DNA of 64,000 bases, taken from contig CM076146.1 in NCBI GenBank assembly GCA_038025085.1, positions 18,884,001-18,948,000 on the forward strand, in the 5' to 3' direction. Position numbers and translations under genes: made by a program. Positions 10,239 to 22,109 of this stretch are shown here, piece by piece (the stretch's first letter is position 1; each line of letters starts with the position of its first letter). Origin of the DNA: Tetragonia tetragonoides (lineage: Eukaryota; Streptophyta; Magnoliopsida; Caryophyllales; Aizoaceae). The notes under the pieces are model-generated. The model did not search any database and was not told the origin of the DNA. It worked only from the letters and a program-made list of their open reading frames with translations.

Positions 10239-11471
10239 TGTAATGACCCGGGATTTCTCGCCACGGAGTGTGTCCTTGTAGAAAATTTGTAAGCTGGGGG
10301 TTTAGATAAGTTCAAGGAACCATCGAGATAGAAAAACTTTTGAAAAGACTTGAATTGAATAAAAACCATGAAAGAGGTCACAAATCTGCTATCGGCGTTT
10401 TATCTAAAGGACAAACCGAAGGGACAATCCGAACGGACAACCCAATAGCGCGATAAGTGAACAGATCATGTTTTTAGAAAGACTCCCGCTCATATAAAAC
10501 ATATGAGTACCCAAGAAAAAAGGGCTCGGGGTCGAAGGTACGAGGTGGGAGGGTGTTAGGCACCCAACTCGCCCGTATTATGACGGCCTCTACTAACTCA
10601 AGTTTGCTTAATAAATTAAAGACATGATTCCCACACAAACCAGATTAACAACCTAGACTTAGACTATTAATTGGTTCATCACAAGCATCACAACATTTAT
10701 TATTAACCCTTGTTTAGACATGCATTCAATTGACAAATTAAGCATTACGATGACTGCACATGCTTGCAAGGACAATATTTAGTAAGCAATAAAAGACGTT
10801 TACTAGCATGGTATCTACATTATGACTACCTAGAAAATAAACAATTAGGCGATTAATTTAATTTGAGCCCTCAGGAGTTAGTACCTGAACTGTAGGCTAT
10901 ATTTGACAAGAATAGTAAAGACAAGATCTCAAGTTTGGAAGAAAGAGGGGGAAGCTCGGTGTCAATACTACCGAGAATAGAGGTTGTCAACTATACACTG
11001 TGTGTTTTGAACTAAAGGGGGAGGGTCGTATTTATAGGCGCAGGAAGTAGGGCTGGACGGATTAAGAGGAGCCGATTTTTGGAAATGGACTGAAACAATA
11101 GTCGGGCTTGGAAGCTCAGCGAGCGCCGCTAGCGGCTCAGCTCACAGCCGCTGACGGCTGTCATATGCCAGCTGGATATCGTCATAATGACGACATCCAC
11201 TCTATATTAATTTTTCGGAGGAGTTTAGTGTCCCCAAAAATATGCCCGATTCGCAACTTGGCGACCGGGAGTCGGAAAAAGTCGTGAGAGGTGTCGTTGG
11301 AAAGCTCTTGAACGGGGCTTTTGAATGGGACTGGAATGAAGGAGCGATCGAGGAAAAACCTGAGACCTTATCTTACCTATTAAAGCAAAAATAGTGTTGA
11401 AGTTTATAAATTACTCCTTTCATCATCGGGCTTTTGCGGAGAAATCTGAAGGCGCTTTTTTGGCGTCTACA
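10239..11471 (-). repeat. 5' LTR of element A, 1.23 kb
   Basis: Ends are TG...CA in either direction (plus-strand tgtaatgacccg to ggcgtctaca). On the minus strand, a GC motif cluster at 11162-11108 is followed by a TATA box CTATAAATA (11037-11029). Further down is the motif GCGAGTTGGGTGCCTAACACC (about 10570-10550) shared with the LTR of element C. Confidence 0.85.
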
Positions 11472-12558
11472 CTCCTCCATCGTTATTTGTTTGTTGGTGG
11501 TAACGAATACGCTCTTATTCCATCCGAAAAGAAGTTACCATCAGCAAGGGCAAGGCTTGCCTTCTTAGGGTGACCGAACAAATTCAATGGGACACCTCTC
11601 CTATGCACTTGGTTGTGGGAGAGACAATCCTTGCTTTAGATAGGCTCAAGAGCAATCCTCAAGAGTCATTCACCGGGAGCCCTCTACTCCTTCAAGTAAG
11701 TTTTTTGTGATAAAGCCTTAATATTTGTGGATTTAATTTTATGTGGTGAAATTCTCATCTTGTATTGACTTTAATTTTTCTTTTGTTGTTTTTGTGTAGA
11801 TATGGCTTCAAGAGAGACTCAATATCCTCGAAATTCCTTCAATAGATACTCGAAAGTATCTCCCAAAGCAATTTCCGGCGAGGCGTTAACACTTCTCTCT
11901 ATCCTCCCGTGAGGAATGGTTGAGATTCTTTTATGCCAAAACCCAGATGGGCTGGTTCATTCCGTGGTGGCATACCACTAAAATCGTAGGATGTAGTGAG
12001 GACATGCCTTTCACTCGGATCGTAGGCTTACGTACCTTGACTTTATTTTTTCCAAATTGCGACAATACGGTTTACGGCAAAGAATTCTGAATGTAAGCAG
12101 CGCGTGCCCTTGTCAACGACCCCTGACTCCTTCCTTAGTGTCCCGTTGGGACCGACATTGGAGTCGTCGTCAAATAGTGGTCAAACCGGTATTTCCGCAA
12201 TACGAATTTGGAGTGGTGACCATCAAGTCAACCAAAGACTCCTAGAGGAGGAGAAAGAGTTATTCAAGGCCCGCAAATATGATGAGCCCAGCGGTATAAC
12301 GATAACTCCCATTGATAAACCCGCTAAGCCTTCCAAGCCCAAAACTAAGAGTAAGGGAAAAGGCAAGGCTAAGGCCCAGGCCAAAAAGAGGAAGAACCGG
12401 CCCACTCGGCCAAACAAGTCCCTCAAGCTAGGCCCAATGATCACGAGGCCTCTTCGAGCAATGGTAGGGAAAGATAGGCTCCAAAAGAACGAATGGAACT
12501 TGATGAGCCTAACGAGCCCGCCCAAGAGCCCAAAGTTAATAAAGACAAAGAGGAGTAG
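11472..12558 (+). pseudogene. DUF7745-like gene fragment, antisense in element C
   Basis: The 5' half lies beyond the insertion of element A. The fragment begins within the LLHRYLFVGG motif, continues with MHLVVGETILALDRLK and SPLLLQ, then a clear 104-bp intron (11696-11799, gtaagt...tgtag), then IWLQERLNI. The tail is Lys-rich, and the stop at 12556-12558 is the likely natural end. A TAA follows FPARR early in exon 2, and at least two frameshifts occur (about 11550 and 12050-12240). TAG near 12470 is TGG in the copy at 50400. It is antisense to pol, whose RNase H end abuts its stop codon. Confidence 0.65.
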
Positions 12559-12559
12559 T

Positions 12560-13436
12560 CCACCTCGGCTAGTCTTCTTAAGGCCCTTTGTGTCCTAGTG
12601 TCGATTGTGGAGGGTACATGCATTCGGCTAATAGATTGAGAATATCAGTGAACCATTCCTCTTCCTCATCCTCGTTGACGTATACCTCGAGTGCATTGCA
12701 AAAGGCGGGCTCAATGCGCCTTTGAATGTGAATTGGCATCGTGATTACATCATCTGGAATATTTATCATGGAGGTTATCTTTGCTAAGGCATCCGCGAAC
12801 TGGTTGTCCTCTCTAGGAAGGTATATAAAACAGACATGGGTGAAATATTTGGCTATCTTTTCAAGATATTCTTGGTAAGGTGCCAGGGATTCGCTTTTCA
12901 CTTTTCACTTTTTGGAGACTTGATATGATGAGAGTTGAGTCTTCATATACCTTTAGGTCATTGATTTGCAGTTCTATTGCTGTTTCCAAACCAATGATGC
13001 ATGCTTCATATTCAGCGTCGTTGTTAGTTACCTCATGGTCTAATTTGACAGCTATAGGAGTATGTGCGCCTTCGGGGCTAACTAATAATACTCCTATGCC
13101 ATAACCTTTTTGGTTTGAGGCTCCGTCAAAGTATAACTGCCAAGTGTTTTCTTCGACATTCATTATTCCTTCATCCGGAAAGTCATGCTTGGCATCTTCG
13201 CTACTAACTGGGTTTTCCGCGAGATGTTCAGAAATGGCATGTCCTTTGATCGCATTTTGGTGTTCAAAAGTTAGATCGAATTCTGAAAGCATGACAGTCC
13301 ACCTTGCTATTCTTCCACTAAGAATCGTTTTTTCGAACAAGTATTTTAGTGGATTCATCCTTGGCTTTATATGGATAGAATGTTGTAGCATGTAGTGTCA
13401 AAGTTTCTTTGTTGCAGTGACCAATGCGAGACACGT
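12560..13436 (-). pseudogene. RNase H region of element C pol
   Basis: Minus-strand peptides include RIARWTVMLSEFDL, the tether to the second, plant Tat/Athila-specific RNase H, then LYFDGASNQKGYGIG, NNDAEYEACIIGL, and LPREDNQFADALAK. The reading ends at RTQRALRRLA, where an intact element would continue into integrase; here it meets the antisense gene tail. A short duplication near 12900 (ttcacttttcacttt) shifts the frame. It is non-functional. Confidence 0.8.
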
Positions 13437-14640
13437 CTACTCCAGTGTGTAGTAGCGTGTTTCGTATTCTAGGAATTTCTTCCTAAGGTAGTATATTGCC
13501 CTTTCGTCATTCTCCACCTTTTGGGCCAACATAGCGCCCATGGCGGTTTCTGTGACTGTTAGGTATAGCATAAGTGATTTTCCCGAAATTGGTGGAACCA
13601 ACACGAGTGGATTAGCTAAATACTCCTTCATTTTGTCGAAGGCTTGTTGGCATTGGTCATCACACGTAGAATTGGTGTCCTTTTTGAGCTTTTTGAAGAT
13701 GGGCTCACATTTAATAGTCAATTTGGAAATGAATCGACTTATATATTGGAGCAATCCTAAAAATCCCCTTATCTCCTTTTCATTTTTAGGAGAGGGCATA
13801 TCTCTTATAGCTTTGATCTTGGTAGGATCAATTTCAATGCCTCTTGTGCTTATGACAAATCCTAAAATTTTATCAGAAGTTACTCCAAATGCACACTTTT
13901 GAGGATTTAACCTCATGTTGTACTTCCGAAATCTGTCGAAGAATTTCTTTAGAGAGGGTATATGCCCTTCTCTCGTCTACATACAACTCGGCCTCCTTGT
14001 GCATCATGTCTTGTAGAAGGGAAGTTGCGGTTCTTTGGTATGTTGCACCCGCATTTTTCAACCCGAAAGGCATGACGGTGTAGCAGTATGTACCCCATTG
14101 GGTTATAAAGGTGGTTTTCTCCTTATCTTCTTCGGCCATTTGTATTTGGTTACACCCTGCATAGCCGTCCATGAATGATAAGAGGGCATGTCCTGCGGTA
14201 TTGTCCACCAGTACGCCTATACATGGCAAGGTAAAGTCGTCCTTTGGACTTGCCTTGTTTAGATCTCTGAAATAGACGCACATCCTTACTTTGCCATCCT
14301 TTTTTGGAACGGGTACTATGTTGGCAACCCATTCTGGATATTGAGCGACCTTAATAACACCTGCTGCGAGCTATTTCTGCACCTCTTCTTTGATTTTCAA
14401 TGTCCACTCAGACTTCATTCTCTGAAGTTTTTGCTTTACCGGTTCTGAATCGGGGTTGAGCGGTATTATATGTTGTGCTATCTCACGACTTATTCCCGGC
14501 ATATCTTTGTAGGACAAGGCGAAAACGTCTATGTATTCTTTTAAGAGATTTATAAAGCTTTCTCGCTCTTTGGGAGTTAGCGATAAGCCAATGCGCACTT
14601 GTCGCGGCTCTTGATCGCTTGCAAGATTAATTAGTTATGT
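13437..14640 (-). pseudogene. Reverse transcriptase of element C
   Basis: The RT order is clear: YKDMPGISREIAQH (about 14500), VPKKDGKVRMCVYFRDLNKA, LLSFMDGYAG, VMPFGLKNAGATYQR, ELYVD, then MRLNPQKCAFG and GFLGLLQYISRF. At about 13972 a 23-nt deletion relative to the copy at 47970 removes the second Asp of the YVDD active site and shifts the frame. The same region in element H keeps YVDD. A stop near 14370 splits the N-terminal part. Confidence 0.85.
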
Positions 14641-15370
14641 TTGTTCTACAATTGAAGTCTTTTGTTCATGCTCTAATAGTGCTTTAGTTACTTCTTTGGA
14701 CAATTCTTGTTCATCTATTGAATTATTAGCTACTAAGTAATCCAAGAAGTAAGCAGAATCAGTACTCATTTAATTGATAGAAGAAGTTGGAACATCAATT
14801 GAGCCATTACTATTGGCTTTAACATCATTAGACTTACAAGTAGAATTAAACCTATATTTGGGTGGACTACACGACTCTACTATATTAGACTCGTCTTCAG
14901 AATCAGACTCAGTCCGGTTGGAATCGGTGTCAATGTCAGGCTTGGACTCTTCGGCGATCATGATCTTGATCTTCTTTCCATTGGTTCCAGTCCAGCTTAT
15001 GGTGCGTTTCTGTTTTGTGAGTCGACCCTCGTTTGGAGTGATCAACATAGTTGATTTGCATCTTGAATTGCATTACTGACATTGTGGAGCTCCTCATCTT
15101 TTGGATGGTGATGCTCTTGTCCAAATAGTAGACCCAAAGCATTGTTGGGTGTGTCCTCTACCCAATCAAAATTTAGCCTCCTTACAGAAAAAGGATGGAT
15201 GAAGGTGATCCTTCCTTTGTTAAGGGTTTTGGATAAGGTCTCACAGAATGCTGATGAACCCCCCGTCGATGAGGTCTTGTATCTTGCGTTTCAGGTGTAT
15301 GCACTCGTCTGTACCATGCCCTATTCCTCGATGATAGATGCAAAATGAGGTATTGTTCCAGTTCTTGTTC
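14641..15370 (-). pseudogene. Protease/linker region of element C, degraded
   Basis: By position between gag and RT this should hold protease. I see only acidic low-complexity peptide (TESDSEDESN near 14910) like the SDSES stretch at 47034-47075 in element H, plus broken frames. No aspartic protease motif could be confirmed. Confidence 0.45.
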
Positions 15371-17122
15371 TTATTTCCGTGGGTCGGGTGTTGGCACGAT
15401 GAGATCTAGATAACCTCTCCACCAAAGATCTTGAAAGATTTTAGTTGGGGTTAAGGAAAGAGGGGTATATACCCTTCTTGGCTTTCGGTTATAGAATTCC
15501 TTCCCTGGATTTGGGGTATTTTTGTAGCTACATGGCTTGACTTTTATGAGATCTTGAATTCTGTGTTTCAGTGCCCAACAGTCTACAGTGTCGTAGCCTC
15601 TTCCCCTGTGATAATTGCAAAACTTGCGTGGGTGCCAAGCGATCCCAGGAGAGAGAGTATCTGGGGTAGGTCCCAAAGGTTGTACGATCCCAATACATAC
15701 TAGTATTTCAAGTGTGTGAGCGAGGCGGAGAGGTAATGGAGAAGAAACCCCTTTGGTCATGTCCCTCATGGATTGGGCGTGACTTTCAAGTGGGAGATTT
15801 ATACTTGGGTGGATGATAGAGGCGGATTGCGCTTCTGCGTCATCTCTCTCTTTTCTCTTCATTTCGACGTTGGTTACCTCTTTGTCTATTTGTTTTAGAC
15901 CAGCGAAGATATCTGCGAGCAATTCTTCCATTGACTTCTTACGGGCGTTTTTTATCAGCTAAAGGTTATCTTCTTCATCACTATCCCAAACTCCGGCTAC
16001 CTCTAGATGGACGGAGTCAAGCTTAAATGGTGGGATAGAATGTCCAATTGGCACAATCAAACGAGAGGGGTCATTTTCCTCTTTTTCATTTGTAATGACG
16101 AAAACCGCACCTAGAGGATTGGTGTTGTTGTTTGGAGTCGGAACATTCTTTGGCTTGGGAATAGTCCCATTGTCAAAAAGATCCTGTATTTTATTTTTGA
16201 GCTTCTAACACCTCTCGGTATCATGTCCTTTTCCTCTATGGAATTTGCAATAAAGATTAGGTTTCTATGATGGGCTCTTCTTTTCGACGTCAGGATCCGG
16301 AGTGGGACCCACAGCGCCGAGGTAGTAATTTTTGACAAGCTTTTCCAAAGCTTTAGCATAGGTCATGCCTAATGGGGTGTATTGCCTTTGCGGCTTGTCG
16401 TAAACAGCATTGACTTCGTTAACCTTATTAGAAGTGCTTCAGGAGTTGGGATTCTTCTTGTAATTCGAGTTTTAAGTTCCTTTGTTGAAGAAATCCTTGT
16501 TTTTCTCTTTTTTAAGTGCTTGATCGTCCTCTATGAGCAATCCCACACTATTGAGTTGTGTGTATGAAGTAATTGCTTGATATTTGAGAGGATTCAAGTA
16601 AGGAGGTTGTAAATTCTTAATGAGTTTCCGAATTTTCTCTTCCTCGGATGGACGGTCAAGCATTTCGGCTATTTTAGCTCTCCATTTCTTAACAAAGCCA
16701 GTGAAGCTTTCATTTTCACCCTCCTTTGTTGCTTCCAGCTCTCTCATGGTAGTTGGTTGGATGACGTTGTCGGAATATCTAGTGAGGAACAAACTAGGCA
16801 CCTTGTTCCGCTTTTGAATCTGACTGGGCTCAAGCTTGAAGAACCATGCCCTAACAGTGGGGTCCAAGGTTTGTGAGAAAAGGTGAACATAGAGGTCACA
16901 ATCCACTCCTCTTAGGCCCATTGCGGTGGTGAAAACCCTTATGTGATCTTTTGGATCATCGGTCCCTTTGAAAGTGGGAACTTCAGACATTGAGAATTTT
17001 TGTAGGAGTTTCCCCTTGATGCGAGAGGAGTATCCTTCAGCATTGATCATGTAGTCACTTATGATCTTGTTTTGAGTCAGAGCCAACTTAAGGCTCTTAA
17101 TTTGTGCACTTAGTTCTTCCAC
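15371..17122 (-). pseudogene. Gag of element C
   Basis: The minus-strand ORF 17122-16472 encodes a capsid-type region (VPTFKGTDDPKDHIRVF, AWFFKL, FVKKWRAKI) of the retrotransposon gag family. Downstream are two zinc-knuckle-like motifs, CKFHRGKGHDTERC (about 16240) and CNYHRGRGYDTVDC (about 15620), as in element A. Stops near 16470, 16200 and 15960 interrupt it. Gag forms the particle that packages element RNA; the double motif is usual for this lineage. Confidence 0.8.
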
Positions 17123-18880
17123 TTTGTCCTCTCGAGGGGGAGAGTCATCTTATTTAAAAGGATCAACTTCCTTAACATTGCTTTCTATACATGTTACATA
17201 GTTTCCCATAGTTTCCAGCATTGTCATCATTTCAGTCAACATTTCGGCAGTGGTCTTAGGTCGTGGAGGTGTCACATCATCTTCGGTCATTTCAGTCAAT
17301 TTAGAACCAAGTGGTCAATATGTAGGGGGAGTACTAAATACTGCGTCAGACCTAGCTTTGCTCGAAGGGGCAGACTCCAATACGAGCTTTTCGAACTCTT
17401 CAGACCGACTGTTTTCTTCCCAATCCTGGACAGCGGATAAGTCTTAGAAAAAGAAAAGACTAACAAGTTCCACAAAAGAAAGGTTTTAAAACAAAAATGG
17501 GAAATATCTTTCTAGAATATTCTATCAACATAGTTACCCTTGGGGTCTAAGTAATGAGTTAAGGTCAAAAGATCTCAACACATGATAAAAAGAAAAAGAT
17601 TGTACTCTTGACTAAAAGGAAAGGGGAGAGATATTATCTCGACTCGATATGGGATAAAAATAAAAAGATATTGTACTGTTGACTACAAGGAAATGGGAGA
17701 GATATTATCTCGACTCAATATGGGATAAAGCAAAAGATATTATACTTTTGACTAAAAGGAGAAGGGAGAGATATTATCTCGACTCAATATGGGATAAAGC
17801 AAAAGAGATTATACTCTTGACTAAAAGGAGACGGGGAGATATTATCTCGACTCAACATGGGATAAAGCAAAAGATATTATACTCTTGACTAAAAGGAGAG
17901 GGGAGAGATATTAACTCGACTAAATATGGGATAAAGCAAAAGATATTATACTCTTGACTAAAAAGGAGAGGGGAGAGATTTTATCTCAACTCAATATCCG
18001 ATAAAGCAAAAGATATCATACTCTTGACTAAAAGGAGAGGGGAGAGATATTATCTCGAGATCTTTGACTAAAACTCACTACCTAAATAATGGGAAAGAAT
18101 AAAACACTAAATCTTTCCTAAGGTAACAAGCATCCTATACAACATTCGGGGATATTGTTTCTTAAAATTAAAGATTCTAGACTCAATCATACGACAAAAT
18201 CTAGACTCAAAAAGGAAAAGATCCTAATTGGGGTCTAACCTAATATTCTATGACGACCAAAACAACTACGCATAGATTGCATTAACATATGGGCAAACAG
18301 CACAACAGCGCAAACGACATGATCATGAAAATCTAGCATGGACATGGGACTGAGTTTCAACCTAAAACATTGGTTCTAGTTCATGCAATGGGGTAGGCTA
18401 AAGGGTTTTGGTCAAAAGGTACTCATGATCAAGAATGTACAACAATCATCGGGATGCGTGACAATGTGATGCAATCTTGTTATCCTACTTGTCGAATGGA
18501 CGAATGCGTAGGAAGATACATGAGGTGGGGGGATTCATGTTTCTTGTCAAAGAAGAATCGAGTGGATTCTTACCAAGGCACTTCATCACACTCCATTGGC
18601 TAAGAAACTAGTTTGAACTTGTAAAAACAAGCTCGAAAGTCGCGCAAGCGAATGCACATGAATGCAATGGATACAATTTAATAAGGTGAATGACAAGCCA
18701 CAAAAATAATAAAGAACACTCAAGATAGTGAACCAAGCAAAAATAATGGCTACTGGATTTTTCTCCCCTTTTCCGAGCGGCCGGCGGGATAGCCTGGGAG
18801 AGCGTCCTTTTTTTCGTGAATCTCCCGAGTGTGAATGCACATAAAGATTTTCCTTTCGTACTAAGGACATGATTAAGGTT
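17123..18880. other. 5' leader of element C, no gene seen
   Basis: This is AT-rich sequence between gag and the primer site. Apart from the tandem array at 17605-18070, no coding sequence or RNA gene was recognised. Confidence 0.5.
17605..18070. repeat. Tandem repeat, about 68-71 bp, seven copies
   Basis: The phrase gagatattatctcgactc recurs at about 17630, 17702, 17771, 17839, 17907, 17979 and 18047. Each is joined by atatgggataaagcaaaaga, then ctcttgactaaaaggaga. Copies abut without unique spacers. It lies in the leader of element C, not in the 3' region as in A and F. Confidence 0.85.
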
Positions 18881-18894
18881 GTCGGAAGTCGCCA
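18881..18894 (-). other. Primer-binding site of element C
   Basis: The minus strand reads TGGCGACTTCCGAC at the LTR edge. The first eight bases match the Tat/Ogre site exactly, and the site lies where element polarity predicts. Confidence 0.65.
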
Positions 18895-18895
18895 C

Positions 18896-20268
18896 AAAAT
18901 TTAAGCAAATTTAGAAACCTTGGAATCAAGTCGATAGTCTAAAAATACGTCAACTCAATTCCTGTGCACCCCAATCTCTATTGAGGAAATTGACTTCATA
19001 AATGAGTTTGGGGGCGTGAGTACGAGCTAGGAAGGTGTTAGGCACCCAACTCGCCTGTTGACAACAACCGCCTTTACAAATCAATTCAATGCCATTATTA
19101 ATGCTACGGTTCCAAATAAGGTTCAATTTGTCCCAATTCCTAGTTTTAGCTAATGGGTTGAACAAACATTACTAATGTGACCACTTTTAACCCAATTTAT
19201 CAAGTTACATGCTTTTATTGCTAGAAAACGATAAATATGCTAAACCTGAAAATTAGGAGATAAACAAGATAATCTATCCCAACAACCCACAAGAAAACAT
19301 AATTTATAATTTAAAGAGCAATAAAATAGACATTCATCCATTCATTCATTCATGGGGTTCAATACAAGCCCTTTTGCTCAAAACGCGCCATGCATGTACA
19401 TATCACATAAACCAAATTCGTTACTAAATAACAAGCAATATATATAATTTGATAAAATCCCTCAAGTTGGATTACCTAGATGCTCACAATGAACTATATT
19501 GGGTTGTTATGCTTGAACTCTTACCCTTGATGAAGTATGAAGGTTTATTTTATGGTGCTAAGGCTAGCCTAAAGAAGGAGTACAATCAGAAATTTAGGGT
19601 TTGTTATGAGAGAGAAACTGTCAACCAAAAGACCAACCTCTCAAATTCCTCACCTCTAGTCTCTAACTGCCAACCTTTTCAGAGAGAATGTCTAACCTCT
19701 TCAATGAACCCTAAGGTTTGTTTATATAGAAGAGGGGAAGCTGCAAGGGTTTGGCACGGAAATCGAACGGGCCTCGAATTTGCCGTCTGCGAGAAAGGGT
19801 CCAGACGGCCATGCAGCTAGGCCAGGCGGTTGAACCGCTAGGAGAAGCGGTTGAACCGCTAGGACAAGCGACTCAGCTGCTAGGCAAGCGGTCAACGCTT
19901 GAACTCAAGAGTGGAGCGGCCTGCCTGCATAGGCGCCTGACATGCTTTCTAAGCGGGGGAGGCTTATCCGAGGGAGTGCACGCGGGATTGACTGAGTTCC
20001 CTTGTTTGATCAAGGGTTGACTCAAGGGTTTGGGTTCCCTTTCGAGCCCTTGGGCTCAAAGAGGTCTAACTCTCAGTTTTGGACTCCAAATGAATTGAGT
20101 CCAACTGGTTTGAATCACCTGTACAAAAGGCTTCGCCTGGTTAATTCAATTGAATTGGGCTAATCATCAGAGCAATTATTCTCGCAACCCAAGTTCGAAC
20201 AAATTTCAATCCTTTCATCATCGGGTTTTTATAGGGACTTATCATAGACACAATTTTTGGTGTCTACA
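18896..20268 (-). repeat. 5' LTR of element C, about 1.37 kb
   Basis: On the minus strand it starts TGTAGACACCAAAAATTG at 20268 and runs to the primer site. It has a GC motif cluster (about 19930-19805, with repeated gcggttgaaccgctagg), a TATA box TCTATATAAA (19730-19721), and GTTGGGTGCCTAACACC (about 19052-19036). The inner edge is uncertain by a base or two because no CA end is seen. Confidence 0.75.
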
Positions 20269-21305
20269 ATTGCATATGCACATCAATAAATTTGTTAGTA
20301 ACTTCAATGCAAGCACAATGCAAAAGATATAAACCTTATGCTAAAATAAACCTAAAGAGGTTGCTACATGCATGAATAAACATAAAAAAAAAAAAGATAC
20401 AAACGTGCATAACCTAATAAAAAGATGCAAACTTTAAATTAAACTAATATGCATAATTATTTACAACGATCAAAACATGCATAATTATTCAACCATAATC
20501 AAAAGCTAAGTAAAACATGATTATAAGTAATGAAAGAAGAATTTAATAAAAAGATATAGGCCCTCAGGATGGTTAACATGTACGTTCTATTCGAACGGGA
20601 CAAGTAGAATCGGAATTGCTCTTCAATCTTGGGTGCTAGGTTGGGTGCAATGGCTTGCTTGAGTCAAATTCTGAATTTTCTATGATTTAGGGTTTTGTGC
20701 TCTCAAATTGCTCTCAAAATTAGAAACTGACCAACCTTTCTCAAAAGAGGGTGAAAGGGAGTATTTATAGAATTAAAGGACGAAATTAGGGGCCTAGGGC
20801 TGCAACCCCGGCGCCAAACTCGGCCCAACTAGAAAATCAGGCCGAGCGGCCATCCGGATGGCAGCTGGGGGTCAGCGGCTACCGCTAGAGCTCAGCGACG
20901 TGCTGTTGGGGCCAGCGGCTGGCCTATGGGCCTCCGCTGTCACGCGTGTACCGCTAGGTCGTGAGCGTCAGCCGCTAGACCCAGAGGCGCGCGCGCAACT
21001 AGAAAGTTTTGACTTTTTGTGCTCAGTAAATTACGAAAATAACCTTGGGCTGACCTAGGGGGTCGAATCGAGCGATTTTGACCCAAATCTTCAAGAAGCG
21101 ATATCTCTTGATCCGGGAACCTGATTGACGCAAGATCAAAGGCGTTGGAATCCTTATAACAAGGGTTATTCAAATACTGAGGTTTCAAGGAATTTGGTCT
21201 AGATTTCCGAGCAATGTCATTTTCTACTTACGTCCATGTTAATACATTACCATCATCATCGGGCTTTGCGGTGACAGGGGATGAGAACCGATTAGGGTGT
21301 CTACA
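20269..21305 (-). repeat. LTR B (truncated by insertion of C)
   Basis: Minus-strand start TGTAGACACCCTAATCGG at 21305. It aligns in reverse with 44651-45658, about 1 kb, including the AT-rich stretch ending at gcatatgcaat, where element C interrupts. TATA box CTATAAATAC at 20770-20761, with a GC motif cluster at 20990-20840 just upstream. It lies just upstream of the second PMD copy, so it probably inserted in that gene's 5' region; its other half would lie left of the window. Confidence 0.75.
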
Positions 21306-21640
21306 GCCACAACCGTTGGCGGCCCTGGCTGTCAAAGCGGGAGCCGCTGGCGGCCCTCGCTGGGGTTGTATATCTCGCGATTTCTCGAGCGTCTGCTCCC
21401 ATCTTTTTACCTTTTCTTCTTCACTTGGCCAAAGCTCCATGCACCATTGTCGAAACTCCAAGTTCTTCGTAGGTAAGTCAATTCTTGACCAAATTCCTTG
21501 TTTTTGGTCTTGAACTTGTTTAATTTTTCGCCTAGTAGCTGAATTTCGGGTTTCATTGTTGAATGGGTGCTTGTATATTGCGAATCTGATACTTGAAATA
21601 TCCACTTGTGGAGAGAGAAAGCTTGAAAACACTTGTCCAT
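21306..21640 (+). promoter_or_regulatory. Upstream region of PMD gene G with GC motif cluster
   Basis: GC-rich motifs (ccgttggcggccctggctg, gagccgctggcggccc) at 21312-21358 stand about 290 bp before the ATG, as in the copies at 1728 and 43850-44035. From 21470 onwards the leader matches the first PMD copy closely (aggtaagtcaattcttgacc). No TATA box was recognised. Confidence 0.45.
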
Positions 21641-22109
21641 GGCTCCCAAAGACAAAGGGAAGCGTCCTATGACCGGGGAAGAGGAAAACAGAGACCTCTT
21701 TCCTACCAGATTTCCATTATCTTGGAGACCTCCTCCACACCATACAGACCGAGCAATTTGTACCACGACTCGTTCATGCGTATGGATTGGCATCCGGCGG
21801 AGGCTTGGGACCGTAGTATGCTTCTACTCGACAGACAGAGTCATTTGTCCAACTTACATCTGGTATGTTTCTATCTTCCTCGGTTTTGTTTATTTTGCTC
21901 ATTTTGCACTAAAAACTTGATTTATTATTGCTTCGGCACACGAACAAATTAGGATTGTACTGGATTGGTGGTAAGCTGTATATAATACTTGTGTGGAATT
22001 ATCTGGGTTGGAATTGTAGTACATGGGGTATTGAGAAATTTTTTGTTTGTTGGCTAGGGGGTTGGTACGTATTTACAGGCTTATGGGTCCACTTCAAATT
22101 GGGCCATGA

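Larger units (their letters stand above)
1..11471 (-). mobile_element. Tat-type Ty3/gypsy LTR retrotransposon A (3' end cut by window)
   Basis: Two direct repeats, 1-373 and 10239-11471, bound an interior of about 9.9 kb. Read on the minus strand, the LTR begins TGTAGACGCC, a primer-binding site resembling the arginine-tRNA site of Tat/Ogre elements follows the 5' LTR, and a purine-rich tract precedes the 3' LTR. Minus-strand remnants in order are gag zinc knuckles (about 9130-8640), RNase H tail and integrase (8330-6990); protease and reverse transcriptase are missing. On the opposite strand lie a PMD gene and a DUF7745-like gene. The LTRs differ by roughly 4 percent by eye plus a 44-bp indel, so the copy is not recent. 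It inserted into the DUF7745-like gene of element C: coding sequence of that gene resumes at 11472. Confidence 0.85.
11472..20268 (-). mobile_element. Tat-type LTR retrotransposon C (left part outside window)
   Basis: Minus-strand order is 5' LTR (20268-18896), primer site, leader with tandem repeats, gag (17122-15371), RT and RNase H (14600-12560), then directly the 3' end of an antisense DUF7745-like gene. The integrase is missing. Element A inserted into this element at 11471/11472, so the antisense PMD gene and 3' LTR expected for C should lie left of the window. C itself inserted into LTR B: the B sequence resumes at 20269 after the motif attgcatatgcac. Confidence 0.8.

Noticed and set aside
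17605..18070. Regularly spaced repeats resembling a CRISPR array
   Set aside because: Units abut as a tandem repeat with no unique spacers, and the DNA is a plant retrotransposon leader.
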